A stretch of DNA of 64,000 bases, from NCBI GenBank assembly GCA_013141125.1, contig JABFRO010000001.1:1550001-1614000 (forward strand), given 5' to 3'. A program made the position numbers and the translations under genes. Source of the DNA: Methylophilaceae bacterium (GTDB lineage Bacteria > Pseudomonadota > Gammaproteobacteria > Burkholderiales > Methylophilaceae). The notes beneath the pieces were generated by a model, which did no database searches, was not told the origin of the DNA, and worked only from the letters and a program-made list of their open reading frames with translations. Of the stretch, positions 20,725-30,859 are shown piece by piece (position 1 is the stretch's first letter; the number at the start of each line of letters is the position of its first letter).

Positions 20725-20969
20725 TACAAATTCTCGCGCTCTTGTGGCGGAGTGTCTTCGCGATCCTCTTGCAAAAAGTCGCCAGCAAACAAGTCAGCAC
20801 CCAGGCTGGCAAAAATCTCCAGTGCATCTGCTGGTGTGTAACGTTTTTCTCGCAACACAACTTCATCACCGCGCTGAAAAATCTCCACTTCTTTGGATTT
20901 AAAACGAAACTCCTTGGGCAATCTGAGCGCTTGGCTATTACCGGATTGAAACACACGTGCCATTGTCAT
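20724..20969 (-). CDS. vapB: Antitoxin VapB
   Basis: This 81-aa antitoxin has an N-terminal AbrB/SpoVT-like DNA-binding fold (RVFQSGNSQALRLPKEFRF). The acidic C-terminal tail (FLQEDREDTPPQ) would wrap around VapC. AAGGAGG lies eight bases before the ATG at 20969. It is cotranscribed with vapC and should autorepress through the upstream inverted repeat. Confidence 0.92.
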   Translation of the reverse strand: MTMARVFQSGNSQALRLPKEFRFKSKEVEIFQRGDEVVLREKRYTPADALEIFASLGADLFAGDFLQEDREDTPPQERENL

Positions 20970-20988
20970 TGCAGAATCCTCCTTGATT

Positions 20989-21003
20989 TATACAAAAAGT
21001 ATA
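20989..21003 (-). promoter_or_regulatory. Candidate vapBC operator
   Basis: A 5-bp perfect inverted repeat TATAC-AAAAA-GTATA lies 20 bases upstream of the vapB start, overlapping an AT-rich TGTATAAAT sequence on the minus strand that could be the -10 region. It is short, so the assignment as a VapB-binding site rests mainly on position. Confidence 0.4.
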
Positions 21004-21154
21004 TACGCGTAAGATTTAATGTCAAATCATGATTCCATCATTGTGGCCTTGGCTTTAAAGGTAAAATTACAGGCATCGGGGCAGAATGAATACATGCAGA
21101 TCACCGCGTAATTTTCCCCCACGCAATTTCCCCATTTATCAAGAAAGTTTACAT

Positions 21155-21634
21155 ATGTTAAGAATTGGTCATGGTTTCGATGTACATCAGTTGGTGCAAG
21201 GCCGTTGCTGCATCATAGGCGGGGTGGATATTCCACATGAAAAAGGGTTGGACGGGCATTCGGATGCGGATGTTTTATTGCACGCGATTTGCGATGCCTT
21301 GCTGGGCGCGGCGGCGCTGGGCGATATAGGCAAACACTTTCCGCCTACCGATGATCGCTATAAAGGCATAGATTCGCGCCAGCTGTTGCGCCATGTGGCG
21401 GCTTTGCTCAAGGATAAGGGCTACATCACCGGCAATATAGATGCCACAGTGATGGCCGAAGCGCCCAAGTTATCCAAACACACGGCGCAGATGTGCGCTT
21501 ATATCGCCAGCGATTGCGGGATAGCGGTTGATGCGGTGAATGTAAAGGCCACCACAACAGAACGCCTGGGTTTTACCGGGCGCGGTGAAGGCATTGCGGC
21601 CGAGGCAGTGTGCTTGATTCAGAAACTGGCTTAG
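21155..21634 (+). CDS. ispF: 2-C-methyl-D-erythritol 2,4-cyclodiphosphate synthase
   Basis: The start at 21155 gives 159 aa, the normal IspF length, beginning [13 protein letters not shown] with the metal-binding Dx[21 protein letters not shown] supplies the third metal ligand and active-site residues, and [19 protein letters not shown] closes the protein. The enzyme cyclises CDP-ME-2-phosphate in isoprenoid synthesis. Upstream in-frame codons to 21086 have no ribosome-binding site or homology. It lies downstream of the vapBC insert instead of directly after ispD. Confidence 0.96.
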   Translation: MLRIGHGFDVHQLVQGRCCIIGGVDIPHEKGLDGHSDADVLLHAICDALLGAAALGDIGKHFPPTDDRYKGIDSRQLLRHVAALLKDKGYITGNIDATVMAEAPKLSKHTAQMCAYIASDCGIAVDAVNVKATTTERLGFTGRGEGIAAEAVCLIQKLA

Positions 21635-22096
21635 CGGCCTATTATTTTGCTACGTCAATAAACCATGAGCAAATTGAACCCGCTCATGGTTTAGCAGCTT
21701 TACGAACACTCCGATTATTTAAAACAAATTCAATAACCAATGCTCGCTCTATCCATTGGGCGCATCTCCAATCCCCCAAAAGTTTGATCCGCAAGCATTT
21801 AGCCGAAATTCTCCATTAGAAAATTGCTCAAATGGCAGGATCTCGGATTAGTGATCCGAACTAACCAAGCCCGGATAAATTCGCTTGACACCATCCGACC
21901 TTATAGGTATCTTTTAAATACCTATATAAATCCAATTAAGTCCATACACTTGGCTATTTAAAGCAAAAAATAACCAAGATTGTAAGTGCTTGGTGAACAA
22001 TACCCTTTGGATTTATGTGATTACATACTACAAACATCTTAAACCCGACATTTCCGCAACGCGGAATTTATTTTCAATACTTGCGAGGCCATACCA
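21635..22096. other. Intergenic region between ispF and a PEP-CTERM gene
   Basis: About 460 bases with no supported gene; all frames are broken by stops. An inverted repeat ATAGGTAT / ATACCTAT at about 21903-21925 (loop about 7 nt) could be a regulatory site. The stretch just before 22097 supplies GCGAGG as a ribosome-binding site for the following gene. Confidence 0.5.
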
Positions 22097-22711
22097 ATGA
22101 AAACTATTAGCTCAGCTTTAGCCTTACTCCTATGCACCACTGGCACAGCCGCAAATGCGGAAACAATCGTCAATATCCAAGGCTTTGGTGACGGCATTAG
22201 CTCCGGTTCAGGAGCTAATATTTACAGTTATCCGGTAGCGGTTGGCACTAGCGTGAGCTTGCAAAATCCGGTTTTAGTTGACTTTTCCGCTGGCGATTAT
22301 TTGCTATCGGATGCGTGGGGGCAGCCGGGTGCCTTATATGACACCTGGAATTTCCAGGCTTCCGCCCCAGGAAGTTGGGCAAGTCACTATGTAGTGGCAA
22401 CACCTGGCACAAATGGAAATTACAACATTTTGTTAGATGCTGTGTCATTACTGGATACCACCTGCAAAAATCATTTTTGCGCTTGGGATACACAGGCGCA
22501 AGCAAGAGATGCTTTTCTTGCCACAGCTCCTTTTCACCTGCATCTGGATCATGCCACAACCCTGGCTTTTGCATCCGCCGACTATTATCTACCCGACAAT
22601 CTTGGTGGTATTTCCATCAGTGTAACAGCCGTTCCAGAGCCATCATTATTCGTACTTTATAGCTTGGGTCTGTTAGGTCTTGGAATTTTGCGCAGAAAAA
22701 ACCCGACATGA
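22097..22711 (+). CDS. PEP-CTERM sorting domain protein
   Basis: This 204-aa protein has a signal peptide (about residues 1-21, ending TAANAE) and a C-terminal PEP-CTERM signal, VPEPSLFVLYSLGLLGLGIL then RRK. It would be exported by Sec, sorted by exosortase and released to the matrix. The body has a Cys pair (DTTCKNHFCAW) that could form a disulfide and an FHLHLDH stretch. No further domain is recognised. One of three unrelated PEP-CTERM proteins in the window. Confidence 0.8.
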   Translation: MKTISSALALLLCTTGTAANAETIVNIQGFGDGISSGSGANIYSYPVAVGTSVSLQNPVLVDFSAGDYLLSDAWGQPGALYDTWNFQASAPGSWASHYVVATPGTNGNYNILLDAVSLLDTTCKNHFCAWDTQAQARDAFLATAPFHLHLDHATTLAFASADYYLPDNLGGISISVTAVPEPSLFVLYSLGLLGLGILRRKNPT

Positions 22712-22743
22712 GCGCCATTCCAATCTGAAATCAAATAAGAATT

Positions 22744-25308
22744 TCAAACCATCCCCTTCAATCTATACAGCACTTCCAGCGCCTGTTTCGGTGTGAGTTC
22801 ATCCGGGGTGATGGTTTCCAGTTCGCTTATCGCCGGATGCAGCACCGGCTCAACCGTATTTTCTACCTGCGCAAACATATCCGCCTGCGGGCCGGCTGCA
22901 ATATTTTGCTGTTCCAGTTGCACCAGTTTGCGTTTGGCGGCGCTGATGACGGATTTGGGGATACCCGCCAGTTGCGCCACTTGCAGGCCGTAGCTCTGGC
23001 TGGCTGGGCCTTCTTCCACGCTGTGCAAAAACACAATGCCGTTACCGTGCTCTACCGCGTCCAGATGCACATTGGCGGCCTGCTTGAAATCTTCCACCAG
23101 CCGCGTCAGCTCAAAATAATGCGTGGCGAATAAAGTATAGCTGCGGTTTTTTTCCAGCAATTGTTTGGCACAGGCCCAGGCCAGCGCCAAACCGTCAAAG
23201 GTAGACGTGCCACGCCCGATTTCGTCCAATAACACCAGACTGTGCGCGGTGGCGTTATGCAGAATATTGGCGGTTTCCGTCATTTCCACCATGAAGGTGG
23301 AACGTCCGCCCGCCAGATCATCGGAGGCACCGATACGCGTAAAAATACGGTCGATTTCACCTATTTTCGCGCTGCTTGCCGGAACAAAACAGCCGCAGTG
23401 TGCGAGCAAAACAATGAGCGCGGTTTGCCGCATATACGTAGATTTACCGCCCATATTCGGCCCGGTAATCAATAATAATTGTCTGTACGGCGTGAGTGTG
23501 ACCTCATTGGCAATAAAGGGCTGGGCGATTTGCTCCACCACCGGATGACGACCGCCAATAATGCGTATGCCCGCCTCCTGCGTGAATTCAGGCGCAACAT
23601 AATCCAGCGCTTCGGCGCGCTCGGCAAAGCTGCATAGCACATCCAGCCTGGCGACGGCGCTGGCGTTTTTTTGCAGTGGCGTGATGTGTTCCGCCAACGC
23701 ATTCAGCACTTCATCATACAGCCATTTTTCGCGTGCCAAAGCGCGGTCATTGGCAGACAACACCTTGTCTTCAAAGGCTTTCAGTTCCGGGGTGATAAAG
23801 CGCTCGGCATTTTTAAGCGTCTGGCGGCGGCGATATTCCGTAGGCGCGTTTTCGGCCTGGGCGCGGCTGATTTCTATATAAAAACCATGCACACTGTTGT
23901 ATTCCACTTTCAGATTGGCAAGGCCGGTGCGCTCGCGCTCGGCGGCCTCATATTGCAGCAAAAAATCCCCGCAATTAGCTTGCAGACCGCGCAGCTCGTC
24001 CAGCTCGGCATCGTAACCATCGGCAATCACGCCGCCTTCGCGCAATACGCTGGCTGGCTCGGCCTTGATTGCAGCTTGCAGAAAACAGAATGCGGATTCC
24101 GGCAATTGCAGATCAGCACTCAAGGTTTGCAGCAGAGCCGCATCCAAAGCCGCCAATCCCGCTTGCAACAGCGGCAATTGCTGCAAACTCTCGCGCAAGC
24201 CGGATAAATCGCGCGGCCTGGCCGTTTTCAGCGCAATGCGCGTGGTGATGCGCTCAATATCGCCAATGGCACGCAAACTTTGGCGCAATCCGGCATAAGC
24301 GCCCTGCTCGATTAAAGTGGCAACTGCCGCGCTTCTTTCGGTAATCGCCAGCCGCGCGCGCAAGGGATGATGCAGCCAATGCCGCAACAACCGCGCCCCC
24401 ATGGCGGTTTGCGTGGTGTTGAGCAGCGAATACAAAGTGGGACTAACCTCGCCGCGCAAAGTCAGATCAATCTCCAGATTGCGCCGCGTGGCGGCATCCA
24501 GCTGAATAAACTGGCTGGCTTGTTCCACACTGAGGCCGTTGATATGCGCCAAAGTAGTACGCTGGGTATTCTTCACATAATCCAGCAAGGCACCCGCCGC
24601 CGCCAGCGCCGCGTGTAAATCTGCACAGCCAAAACCATTCAAATCATAGGTGTTGAACTGTTTGCTTAAACTTTGTCTGGCTGAATCCAGATCGAACTGC
24701 CAGGCGCTCAAACGCTTTTTAGGACACGGCGTAGCCTCTATCGCGGCATGGGTAAAATCATCCGCCAGCAACAATTCCGCCGGGGCAATCCGCTCCAGCT
24801 CCTGCGCCAATAAACCCGGCGCAATTTCACTCAAAATAAACTGCCCGGAAGCCAGATTGATACGCGCCAGCCCGATCACACTTTCCCCCGCACAAATCGC
24901 CAGCAGCCAGTTATCGCGCGTGTCATCCAAAAGTGCGCTATCGGTCAGCGTACCGGGGGTCAAAATGCGCGTCACCTGCCGCTCCACCGGGCCTTTGCTT
25001 TTGGCCGGGTCGCCCACCTGCTCGCAAATCGCCACCGCCTCGCCCAGTTTGGTCAGCTTGGCCAGATACTGCTCCGCCGCATGATACGGCACCCCCGCCA
25101 TCTTGATCGGCTCGCCGTTCGATGCCCCGCGCCGCGTCAGCGTAATCCCCAGCAACCGCGCCGCCTTCTCCGCATCCTCATGAAACAGCTCATAAAAATC
25201 CCCCATACGATAAAACAGCAACATATCGGGATGCTGCGCCTTGATGCGGAAGTATTGCTGCATCATGGGAGTGTGGTTGGATGGCACGCCTTGTTCTTCT
25301 TTGGTCAT
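22744..25308 (-). CDS. mutS: DNA mismatch repair protein MutS
   Basis: This 854-aa MutS has the mismatch-reading motif in [13 protein letters not shown] (the Phe-x-Glu) near residue 36. The connector, lever and clamp domains follow, then the ABC-type ATPase with [15 protein letters not shown] near residue 615, and [18 protein letters not shown]. Length is standard. The ATG begins only three bases after the hsdR stop with no clear ribosome-binding site of its own except inside hsdR. Transcription may therefore come from the upstream restriction-modification operon or from a promoter within hsdR. Confidence 0.98.
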   Translation of the reverse strand: MTKEEQGVPSNHTPMMQQYFRIKAQHPDMLLFYRMGDFYELFHEDAEKAARLLGITLTRRGASNGEPIKMAGVPYHAAEQYLAKLTKLGEAVAICEQVGDPAKSKGPVERQVTRILTPGTLTDSALLDDTRDNWLLAICAGESVIGLARINLASGQFILSEIAPGLLAQELERIAPAELLLADDFTHAAIEATPCPKKRLSAWQFDLDSARQSLSKQFNTYDLNGFGCADLHAALAAAGALLDYVKNTQRTTLAHINGLSVEQASQFIQLDAATRRNLEIDLTLRGEVSPTLYSLLNTTQTAMGARLLRHWLHHPLRARLAITERSAAVATLIEQGAYAGLRQSLRAIGDIERITTRIALKTARPRDLSGLRESLQQLPLLQAGLAALDAALLQTLSADLQLPESAFCFLQAAIKAEPASVLREGGVIADGYDAELDELRGLQANCGDFLLQYEAAERERTGLANLKVEYNSVHGFYIEISRAQAENAPTEYRRRQTLKNAERFITPELKAFEDKVLSANDRALAREKWLYDEVLNALAEHITPLQKNASAVARLDVLCSFAERAEALDYVAPEFTQEAGIRIIGGRHPVVEQIAQPFIANEVTLTPYRQLLLITGPNMGGKSTYMRQTALIVLLAHCGCFVPASSAKIGEIDRIFTRIGASDDLAGGRSTFMVEMTETANILHNATAHSLVLLDEIGRGTSTFDGLALAWACAKQLLEKNRSYTLFATHYFELTRLVEDFKQAANVHLDAVEHGNGIVFLHSVEEGPASQSYGLQVAQLAGIPKSVISAAKRKLVQLEQQNIAAGPQADMFAQVENTVEPVLHPAISELETITPDELTPKQALEVLYRLKGMV

Positions 25309-25311
25309 ATC

Positions 25312-28300
25312 TTAAACATTTACTTTGGTAGTTGAAGTTGCATTGCCAGCTGTGCGAATTTGGTTGTAAACCGCACGCATCAGATGACTGGCGGCAATAT
25401 TTCGGAACGCCTCATCGTTCATCAATCGAACGAATATTTCTTCGTTACCATCCATGCGCTCAACAAACAGATTTTCCAGTTGCTTGTTAAATACCGGCTC
25501 AAAGTTTTCAATACTGTTGGCCATGACCGCCTGTCGCAACTGCTCATTAGCAACAGCGGTTTCGCGAACCTGATCAAAAAACAATTGGTCGGCAGGTGTG
25601 AATTCAGTGCCGAAGCGCTCATTGAGCTTGCCAACCAGCGTCGAAAGCTGCACTTCTTCATCCGCTTGTCCTGTGCCAACTTCGGTCGGGCCGTAAAGTG
25701 CTTCAGTTTCGCCCACCTTGAGATCAATCGCTCCTTCACTGATTTTTTGCAGCCGGTAATACTTCAACTCGACTTCATCATCGACATGAATTATTCGCGT
25801 ATCTAAGGAATACGGTAGCTTGGTCAACAAAAAGCGTGCATAGGTATAGAGCTTTTCGTGATCCGAATCCTGATACGGAATTATCTGCGACACAAAACCA
25901 TACAGATTGCGAAAGCTGGCCAACTGCCCCTTGAACAGATTCTGATCTTCCTCGCCCAGTTTTTTGTAGCGCTCAACGGCCAAATCCAGCAAGCCGTTCA
26001 ACTTTTTATGTTCGCCACCAGTAGGATTCATACGGTTGCGGAACCAGATTTCACACCAGACACTTACTTCTGCTCCCGTAAATATCTGCCAACCAGCCAG
26101 CGTGTGCGCCAGAGTGTTGAGCTGCTGCGGATCAGTATCATCGCCCTTGGGGGTCACCGCATAATAAGGCTTGAAAGCGATGTAAATATCCTCCGGTTCG
26201 TTGACAAAATCGAGCACAAAGGTATCCGTTTTGCCGCGTGTGGTGCGGTTCAGGCGCGATAAGGTTTGCACCGCCTGTATGCCCGAAAGGCGTTTGTCCA
26301 CATACATGCTATGCAGCAAAGGCTGATCAAATCCGGTCTGGTACTTTTCAGCCACCAGCAACACCTGATATTCCTCGGTATTAAATTTCTCCGGCAACTC
26401 GGATTCCTTGATGCCATTATTCATGTTTACTTCGGTGAACTTCTTGTCCACAAACTCCTTGAGCGAAATCTCGCCCGAAAAAGCCACCAGTGACTTAACA
26501 TCGGTATAGCCCTTGTCCTTGATGTACTTATCGAATCCCAGCTTGTAGCGCACGGCGTGTTCGCGCGATCCAGTCACCACCATGGCTTTTGCCCGGCCAC
26601 CAATCTTGTGACGGGTATGGGTACGAAAATGCTCAACGATCACTTCGACCTTCTGTGCGATTTCATAATCATGAAATTCAACAAAACGCGCCAGCGCACG
26701 AGCGGCCTTGCGGCGTGGCACTTCCGGGTCTTGCTCAATTTTCTGAATCAATTTGTAATAGCGCTTATAGCAAGTATAGTGCGCCAACACATCGTGAATA
26801 AAACCCTCTTCGATGGCTTGGCGCATGCTGTAGTGATGGAACGGTGCTTTACCGTTGGAGCCAGGCTCGTTAAAAACGGCCAGCGTTTTGAATTTTGGCG
26901 TTGCGGTGAAGGCAAAAAAACTCAAATTAGGCTGCTTGGCACGTTTGAGCTGCTCGCGTAGCAGTTCCTTCTTCGCCTCTTCGCTCAAGGCCTCGTCATC
27001 CATATCAAGTAGCTGCTCGGCAATGGCGGATTCAATGCCGTCCTTGTTCAAAATCTTGCGCAGCTCCATCGCGGTTTCGCCGCTTTGCGAACTGTGCGCC
27101 TCGTCCACGATGACCGCGAAACGCTTGCCCGCAGTCGAAATGTCGATGCCACGGCCGCTGGCCTCCAGCGTGCGGATGGCTTGGGTGATGAAGGGGAATT
27201 TCTGTATGGTGGAAATGATGATAGGCACACCATCGGCCAGCGCCTTCGCCAGTTGCTGTGTATTTTCGTCGATCTTTTGTACCACGCCCAGCTTGTGCTC
27301 AAACTGAAAAATGGTGTCCTGCAATTGCTGATCCAACACGCGCCGGTCGGTAATCACGACCACTGAATGAAAAATTTTCTCGTTGTTCACATCGTGCAGG
27401 CTTGATAGCCGGTGCGCCAGCCAGGCAATCGAATTCGATTTACCGGAACCTGCGGAATGCTGGATCAGATAATTATGCCCCGAGCCATGCGCTTGCGCGT
27501 GGAAAGTACAAGCACGCACAGAATCCAGCTGATGATAACGAGGGAAAATCATGGATTCTTTGCGGTGGCGCTTGATACCCTTCTCGGTCACCAGTGTTTT
27601 TTCTTCCACATCCAGATGCATAAAGCGCGCAAGAATATCCATCAGACTATCCCGCGTTAATGCCTTGTGCCAAAGGTAAGAAGTGCGCACGTCTCCATCA
27701 ACGGCTGGATTCCCCGCGCCGTGGTCTTGGCCGAGGTTAAAAGGCAGAAAGAAAGTATCCTTGCCCTCCAGCCTGGTGGTCATGAACACCAGCTCGGTAT
27801 CCACCGCGAAATGCACCAGGCAGCGCTGCTTGAAGGCGAACAACAGCTCCTTGGGGTCGCGCTCAAACCGATACTGATACTTGGCGTTTTCCACGTTCCA
27901 GCGCGTGGCCGACATCGGATTTTTCAGCTCCAGCGTCGCTACCGGCAGACCATTCACCGCCAGCACCACATCGGGGATGGCCCCGCTTTTGGTGTTGACC
28001 TGACGCGTAATGGTCAAACGGTTATCCTTGAAACGCTCGCTGGCAAGCGGGTCCAACCCCGTGTTGGGGGCAAAGTAAGCCAGACGCACGGTCTTGCCCA
28101 CACACTTGAAACCCTCACGCAAAATCGCCAGCGCACCTTTGGCGGCAAGCTCTTTCACCAAGCTATCCAGCAACATCGCGGAAGCCTTGGCGGCATCCAG
28201 TTGAGTTAGGCGCGCCCAAATTTTTGGCTGGGTCTTCTGCACAAAGGCAATGACATCGGACGGAAACAGCGCGGCCTCCGCATCGTAGCCGTGCGGATCA

Positions 28301-28371
28301 CCTTTCTCGTACCCGCCGCTGGCGATCAGCGCGTGTTCGATGTCTTTTTCAAAATCGATTTCCTTATGCAT
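25312..28371 (-). CDS. hsdR: Type I restriction enzyme R subunit HsdR
   Basis: This 1019-aa HsdR has an N-terminal PD-(D/E)xK nuclease with PDVVLAVNGLP then ATLELKNP near residue 140. Two RecA-like motor domains follow, with Walker A HSAGSGKSNSIAW near residue 310, VDEAHSSQSGE (DEAH box) and SRLNRTTRGKTDTFVLDF (motif VI). A C-terminal helical domain would bind HsdM. It translocates DNA and cuts unmodified DNA at a distance, as part of an R2M2S complex with hsdM and hsdS upstream. It is separated from dinD by a 190-base gap holding REP-like hairpins. Confidence 0.97.
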   Translation of the reverse strand: MHKEIDFEKDIEHALIASGGYEKGDPHGYDAEAALFPSDVIAFVQKTQPKIWARLTQLDAAKASAMLLDSLVKELAAKGALAILREGFKCVGKTVRLAYFAPNTGLDPLASERFKDNRLTITRQVNTKSGAIPDVVLAVNGLPVATLELKNPMSATRWNVENAKYQYRFERDPKELLFAFKQRCLVHFAVDTELVFMTTRLEGKDTFFLPFNLGQDHGAGNPAVDGDVRTSYLWHKALTRDSLMDILARFMHLDVEEKTLVTEKGIKRHRKESMIFPRYHQLDSVRACTFHAQAHGSGHNYLIQHSAGSGKSNSIAWLAHRLSSLHDVNNEKIFHSVVVITDRRVLDQQLQDTIFQFEHKLGVVQKIDENTQQLAKALADGVPIIISTIQKFPFITQAIRTLEASGRGIDISTAGKRFAVIVDEAHSSQSGETAMELRKILNKDGIESAIAEQLLDMDDEALSEEAKKELLREQLKRAKQPNLSFFAFTATPKFKTLAVFNEPGSNGKAPFHHYSMRQAIEEGFIHDVLAHYTCYKRYYKLIQKIEQDPEVPRRKAARALARFVEFHDYEIAQKVEVIVEHFRTHTRHKIGGRAKAMVVTGSREHAVRYKLGFDKYIKDKGYTDVKSLVAFSGEISLKEFVDKKFTEVNMNNGIKESELPEKFNTEEYQVLLVAEKYQTGFDQPLLHSMYVDKRLSGIQAVQTLSRLNRTTRGKTDTFVLDFVNEPEDIYIAFKPYYAVTPKGDDTDPQQLNTLAHTLAGWQIFTGAEVSVWCEIWFRNRMNPTGGEHKKLNGLLDLAVERYKKLGEEDQNLFKGQLASFRNLYGFVSQIIPYQDSDHEKLYTYARFLLTKLPYSLDTRIIHVDDEVELKYYRLQKISEGAIDLKVGETEALYGPTEVGTGQADEEVQLSTLVGKLNERFGTEFTPADQLFFDQVRETAVANEQLRQAVMANSIENFEPVFNKQLENLFVERMDGNEEIFVRLMNDEAFRNIAASHLMRAVYNQIRTAGNATSTTKVNV

Positions 28372-28447
28372 CTTTTCCCCTCAAATAGTCCAACGGGTTG
28401 TTGAACAAATGGCGCAAGCACCGCTTGCACTGAATGAAATATCAACT

Positions 28448-28534
28448 GTCATTCCGGGCTTGACCCGGAATCTAGCCATAACAAACATCGGCGCGCTTTG
28501 CGCGCCACTGGATACCCGCCTTCGCAGGTATGAC
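28448..28534. repeat. REP-like triple-hairpin repeat between dinD and hsdR
   Basis: Three stem-loops in a row: TTCCGGG-CTTGA-CCCGGAA at about 28451-28470, GGCGCGC-TTT-GCGCGCC at about 28490-28506, and ATACCCGC / GCAGGTAT at about 28512-28530. The whole is bounded by GTCAT and ATGAC. This is the layout of the dispersed 'GTCATTCC...GGAATC...GGTATGAC' palindromes common in Betaproteobacteria. It may act as an mRNA stabiliser or attenuator within the hsd operon. Confidence 0.7.
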
Positions 28535-28563
28535 GCGAAACTTTATTGATGGTATGGCTGCAA

Positions 28564-29404
28564 TCACTTCTTCTTATCCAGCTTCTTCTTCGCGCTTGCT
28601 ACCTGCTTGATGCTTTGCTCAGGTGTCGGCAATGCTTCCGGCATCGTCCCGCCTAACTCCTGAATGGTTTGCCTGACTTTTTTCCCCACTTCAAAATGGG
28701 TTTGATTGGCTTGTTGCTTTCCTTGGATATGATCACGACGCAACTTTTCTTCTGCCTGCGTGGCGCGGAACAAATTCGCGGCCAACTCCGTACTACCCAT
28801 GTGGTCGAGAATTTTCTGACTCTTCTTCAACCCCTTGCGCGCATGAATATCCTTAGCCCCCAAGCCGCCATACAAACCCTGATAGCCATGATCCTGAAAA
28901 ATCGTAATCCAGCGGCGTTTCAACGCCTGCATCCTTCGCGGCTGCGGCGAGATGCTTGTTGTGTTCGGCCAATTCATTGCGAATCGCCAGCCGTTTTTCA
29001 TCTTCGGAAAGCTGGGCAAATTTTGCGTTGTCCTCCAGCTCTTGCCGCCGAGTTTGCAACGCAAAATAAGTTTGACCGTTCGCAATCACAGGTTTGGACG
29101 GATCACCGTTCTGCACAATCAGATAACAGGCATAACGGGATAGCCGCACATCCTCCACCTCGCGTTGCGCGCCAGAACCAATCTCGACCATTTCGAGGAT
29201 ATCCTCGAAATGGTCTAAAACCGCATAACCACTGGCTTTGCAGGCTTTCTGCGCCTTGGCGATAACGGGCAAAAAATGTCGGTATTCGGAATACTCCAAC
29301 ACCTTACCCAGTTGGCGTGCCGACCAAAATTCATTGCCCGCCTCGTCAAGCTGACGAATCCCCTCAAAACCAACATGCTTTGGATTGATACTATTTTTAG
29401 CCAT
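28564..29404 (-). pseudogene. dinD: DinD/RhuM-like DNA damage-inducible protein, frameshifted
   Basis: The 5' part (from the ATG at 29404) reads MAKNSINPKHVGFEGIRQLD, then WSARQLGKVLEYSEYRHFLP, and ends after a stop beyond ETPLDYD. The 3' part continues the same family in another frame with IFQDHGYQGLYGGLGAKDIH and runs to 28564. Joined, they make one DinD protein of about 280 aa. Homologues normally read LDYxIFQDHGYQG, so the lesion near 28906 looks like a 2-base loss. DinD-like genes are frequent cargo in type I restriction operons; E. coli DinD is SOS-induced and has been reported to inhibit RecA. The ATG overlaps the hsdS stop by 8 bases. A sequencing error cannot be excluded. Confidence 0.85.
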
Positions 29405-30755
29405 GAGTCACCTCCTTGACGTTGGTTCGGTTTGGAATCTGGAAATTGCGCACATCGATCTTTCCGGTCACGGCGTTGGTAATCAGGGCGCTTCTATATT
29501 CTGCTAGAGCGGAAATTACATCATCAACCTTCGTCGCCTGCTCATCTATCTTGGCAGTAATTTTGGAGATGTTTTCGAGGATAGCGTCCTGTTCATCCAT
29601 TGGGGGAAGTGGAATGACTGTGTTGGTCATGTACCCCATTTCAATGCTCTCCACAGTGCAACCTTGTTTGCTCCAAAGAGGCAAGAGCCCGTCTTGCAGC
29701 CCACTGATAAACCAATGAATAAAACCCGGACGCAGGCAATCACTAGCGACAAGGGCTTTCATGTCTTGATTCAGCGAGACTTCAACAGTATTGCGAGCGA
29801 CCGGAATGGTGTGGCGAAGAATTCCAGATCGAACAACAATGAGCACTGAATCAACTGGAACAATTTTTGTGGCGCTTTCCGCAACACCTAAGTCGGTCAA
29901 ATAATCCTCGGTCGCCGCAATGAAATCGCACTTCATATCCTTCGGTGATACCCACGGTATTTCTCCGTTCCAATACTCTGGCTTTCCGGTATTTGGAGTT
30001 CCGCCGCCGAGTGTCGACACGACAAACTTAAGTCGCTTGGCTTCCCAATGTGCTGGAATTTCCCCCAACCAAGCCACTCCCGAATCCTTCATCGGCGCTG
30101 CGGGATCAAGCCCCTTGGTAACGGCATGGCTGATCAGTGCCGTGCGCTTTTCGGCCAGCTTATCGAGCAAGGCTTGCTGCTTGGCGATCAAGGCATCGAT
30201 TTGCGCGGTTTTGAAATCAAGGAAGCGGGCGATGGCTTGTTGCACACCAAGAGTGGGCAAGCCTGCTCGAAAATCCTTAAAGAAAGTCTCAGGCACCCGC
30301 TTTTGTCCACCAGCGCCATACATTTCAGACTCGCCGAGTTTTCGGAATAAATCAGAAATTGTCAGGTAGAATAAAAATTGTGGCTCAAGCTGATCAGGAT
30401 TTGCACGCAATACATGTAGCTCGGTGGTGCCGAAAGCTGTCTTGTTAGTCAAACCTTTTGCCAAGGCTGCTTTTCCGTTTTCAAAGCACGGGGTGATTTT
30501 TGCCACCACCACATCATCATCGCAAAAATAGGTATAGCCACTGCCGATTTCACTCAGCTCTTTTTCTTCATCCAGACGAATTCCACCGTATTCGCCGACC
30601 GCATCCATTGTCACGAAAGAAACTAGGTCAGAACCATCCAACTCTATCTCGCTCTTGCTTGGATTCATTTTTATGGCGAATCGCAGGCGCATCCCTTCCC
30701 ATGTAACAGGAAAGCCTTCAGACGAGTGTTGGGGATAGGCGGGGTATCGAGCCAT
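29397..30755 (-). CDS. hsdS: Type I restriction specificity subunit HsdS
   Basis: This 452-aa HsdS has two target-recognition domains, about 20-170 and 220-375. Each is followed by a conserved helical spacer: FLDFKTAQIDALIAKQQALL near residue 185 and ISKITAKIDEQATKVDDVIS near residue 395. These set the distance between the two half-sites. The start is the ATG at 30755, overlapping the stop of the 34-codon ORF as TGATG. It determines the sequence methylated by HsdM and cut by HsdR; the recognition site cannot be read from sequence alone. Confidence 0.95.
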   Translation of the reverse strand: MARYPAYPQHSSEGFPVTWEGMRLRFAIKMNPSKSEIELDGSDLVSFVTMDAVGEYGGIRLDEEKELSEIGSGYTYFCDDDVVVAKITPCFENGKAALAKGLTNKTAFGTTELHVLRANPDQLEPQFLFYLTISDLFRKLGESEMYGAGGQKRVPETFFKDFRAGLPTLGVQQAIARFLDFKTAQIDALIAKQQALLDKLAEKRTALISHAVTKGLDPAAPMKDSGVAWLGEIPAHWEAKRLKFVVSTLGGGTPNTGKPEYWNGEIPWVSPKDMKCDFIAATEDYLTDLGVAESATKIVPVDSVLIVVRSGILRHTIPVARNTVEVSLNQDMKALVASDCLRPGFIHWFISGLQDGLLPLWSKQGCTVESIEMGYMTNTVIPLPPMDEQDAILENISKITAKIDEQATKVDDVISALAEYRSALITNAVTGKIDVRNFQIPNRTNVKEVTHG

Positions 30756-30808
30756 CAAACCACCTCCGCCAACATCTCTTGTTCCAACAGGCTATTCTCA
30801 CTGGCTAT
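30753..30808 (-). repeat. Duplicate of the hsdM 3' end (copy next to hsdS)
   Basis: Bases 30753-30808 match 31998-32063, the true end of hsdM, apart from one 9-base gap and several substitutions. The encoded peptide ends LEQEMLAEVV against LEQEIMAMLAEVV in HsdM. The two copies flank the 76-codon ORF and the Abi gene, so that segment was probably inserted at the old hsdM-hsdS junction. Confidence 0.8.
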
Positions 30809-30859
30809 CACCATTAGCGAGCATGGTAGTGGCTTAATGCACGCATCATTTAGTCTCAT
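30755..30859 (-). CDS. 34-codon ORF bridging abi and hsdS
   Basis: The ATG (30857-30859) overlaps the abi stop as ATGA and its stop overlaps the hsdS start as TGATG, so ribosomes could pass from abi to hsdS without release. The C-terminal part (VIASENSLLEQEMLAEVV) is a degenerate copy of the HsdM C-terminus. The first 14 codons are unrelated. It is most likely a coupling relic rather than a functional protein. Confidence 0.5.
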   Translation of the reverse strand: MRLNDACIKPLPCSLMVIASENSLLEQEMLAEVV

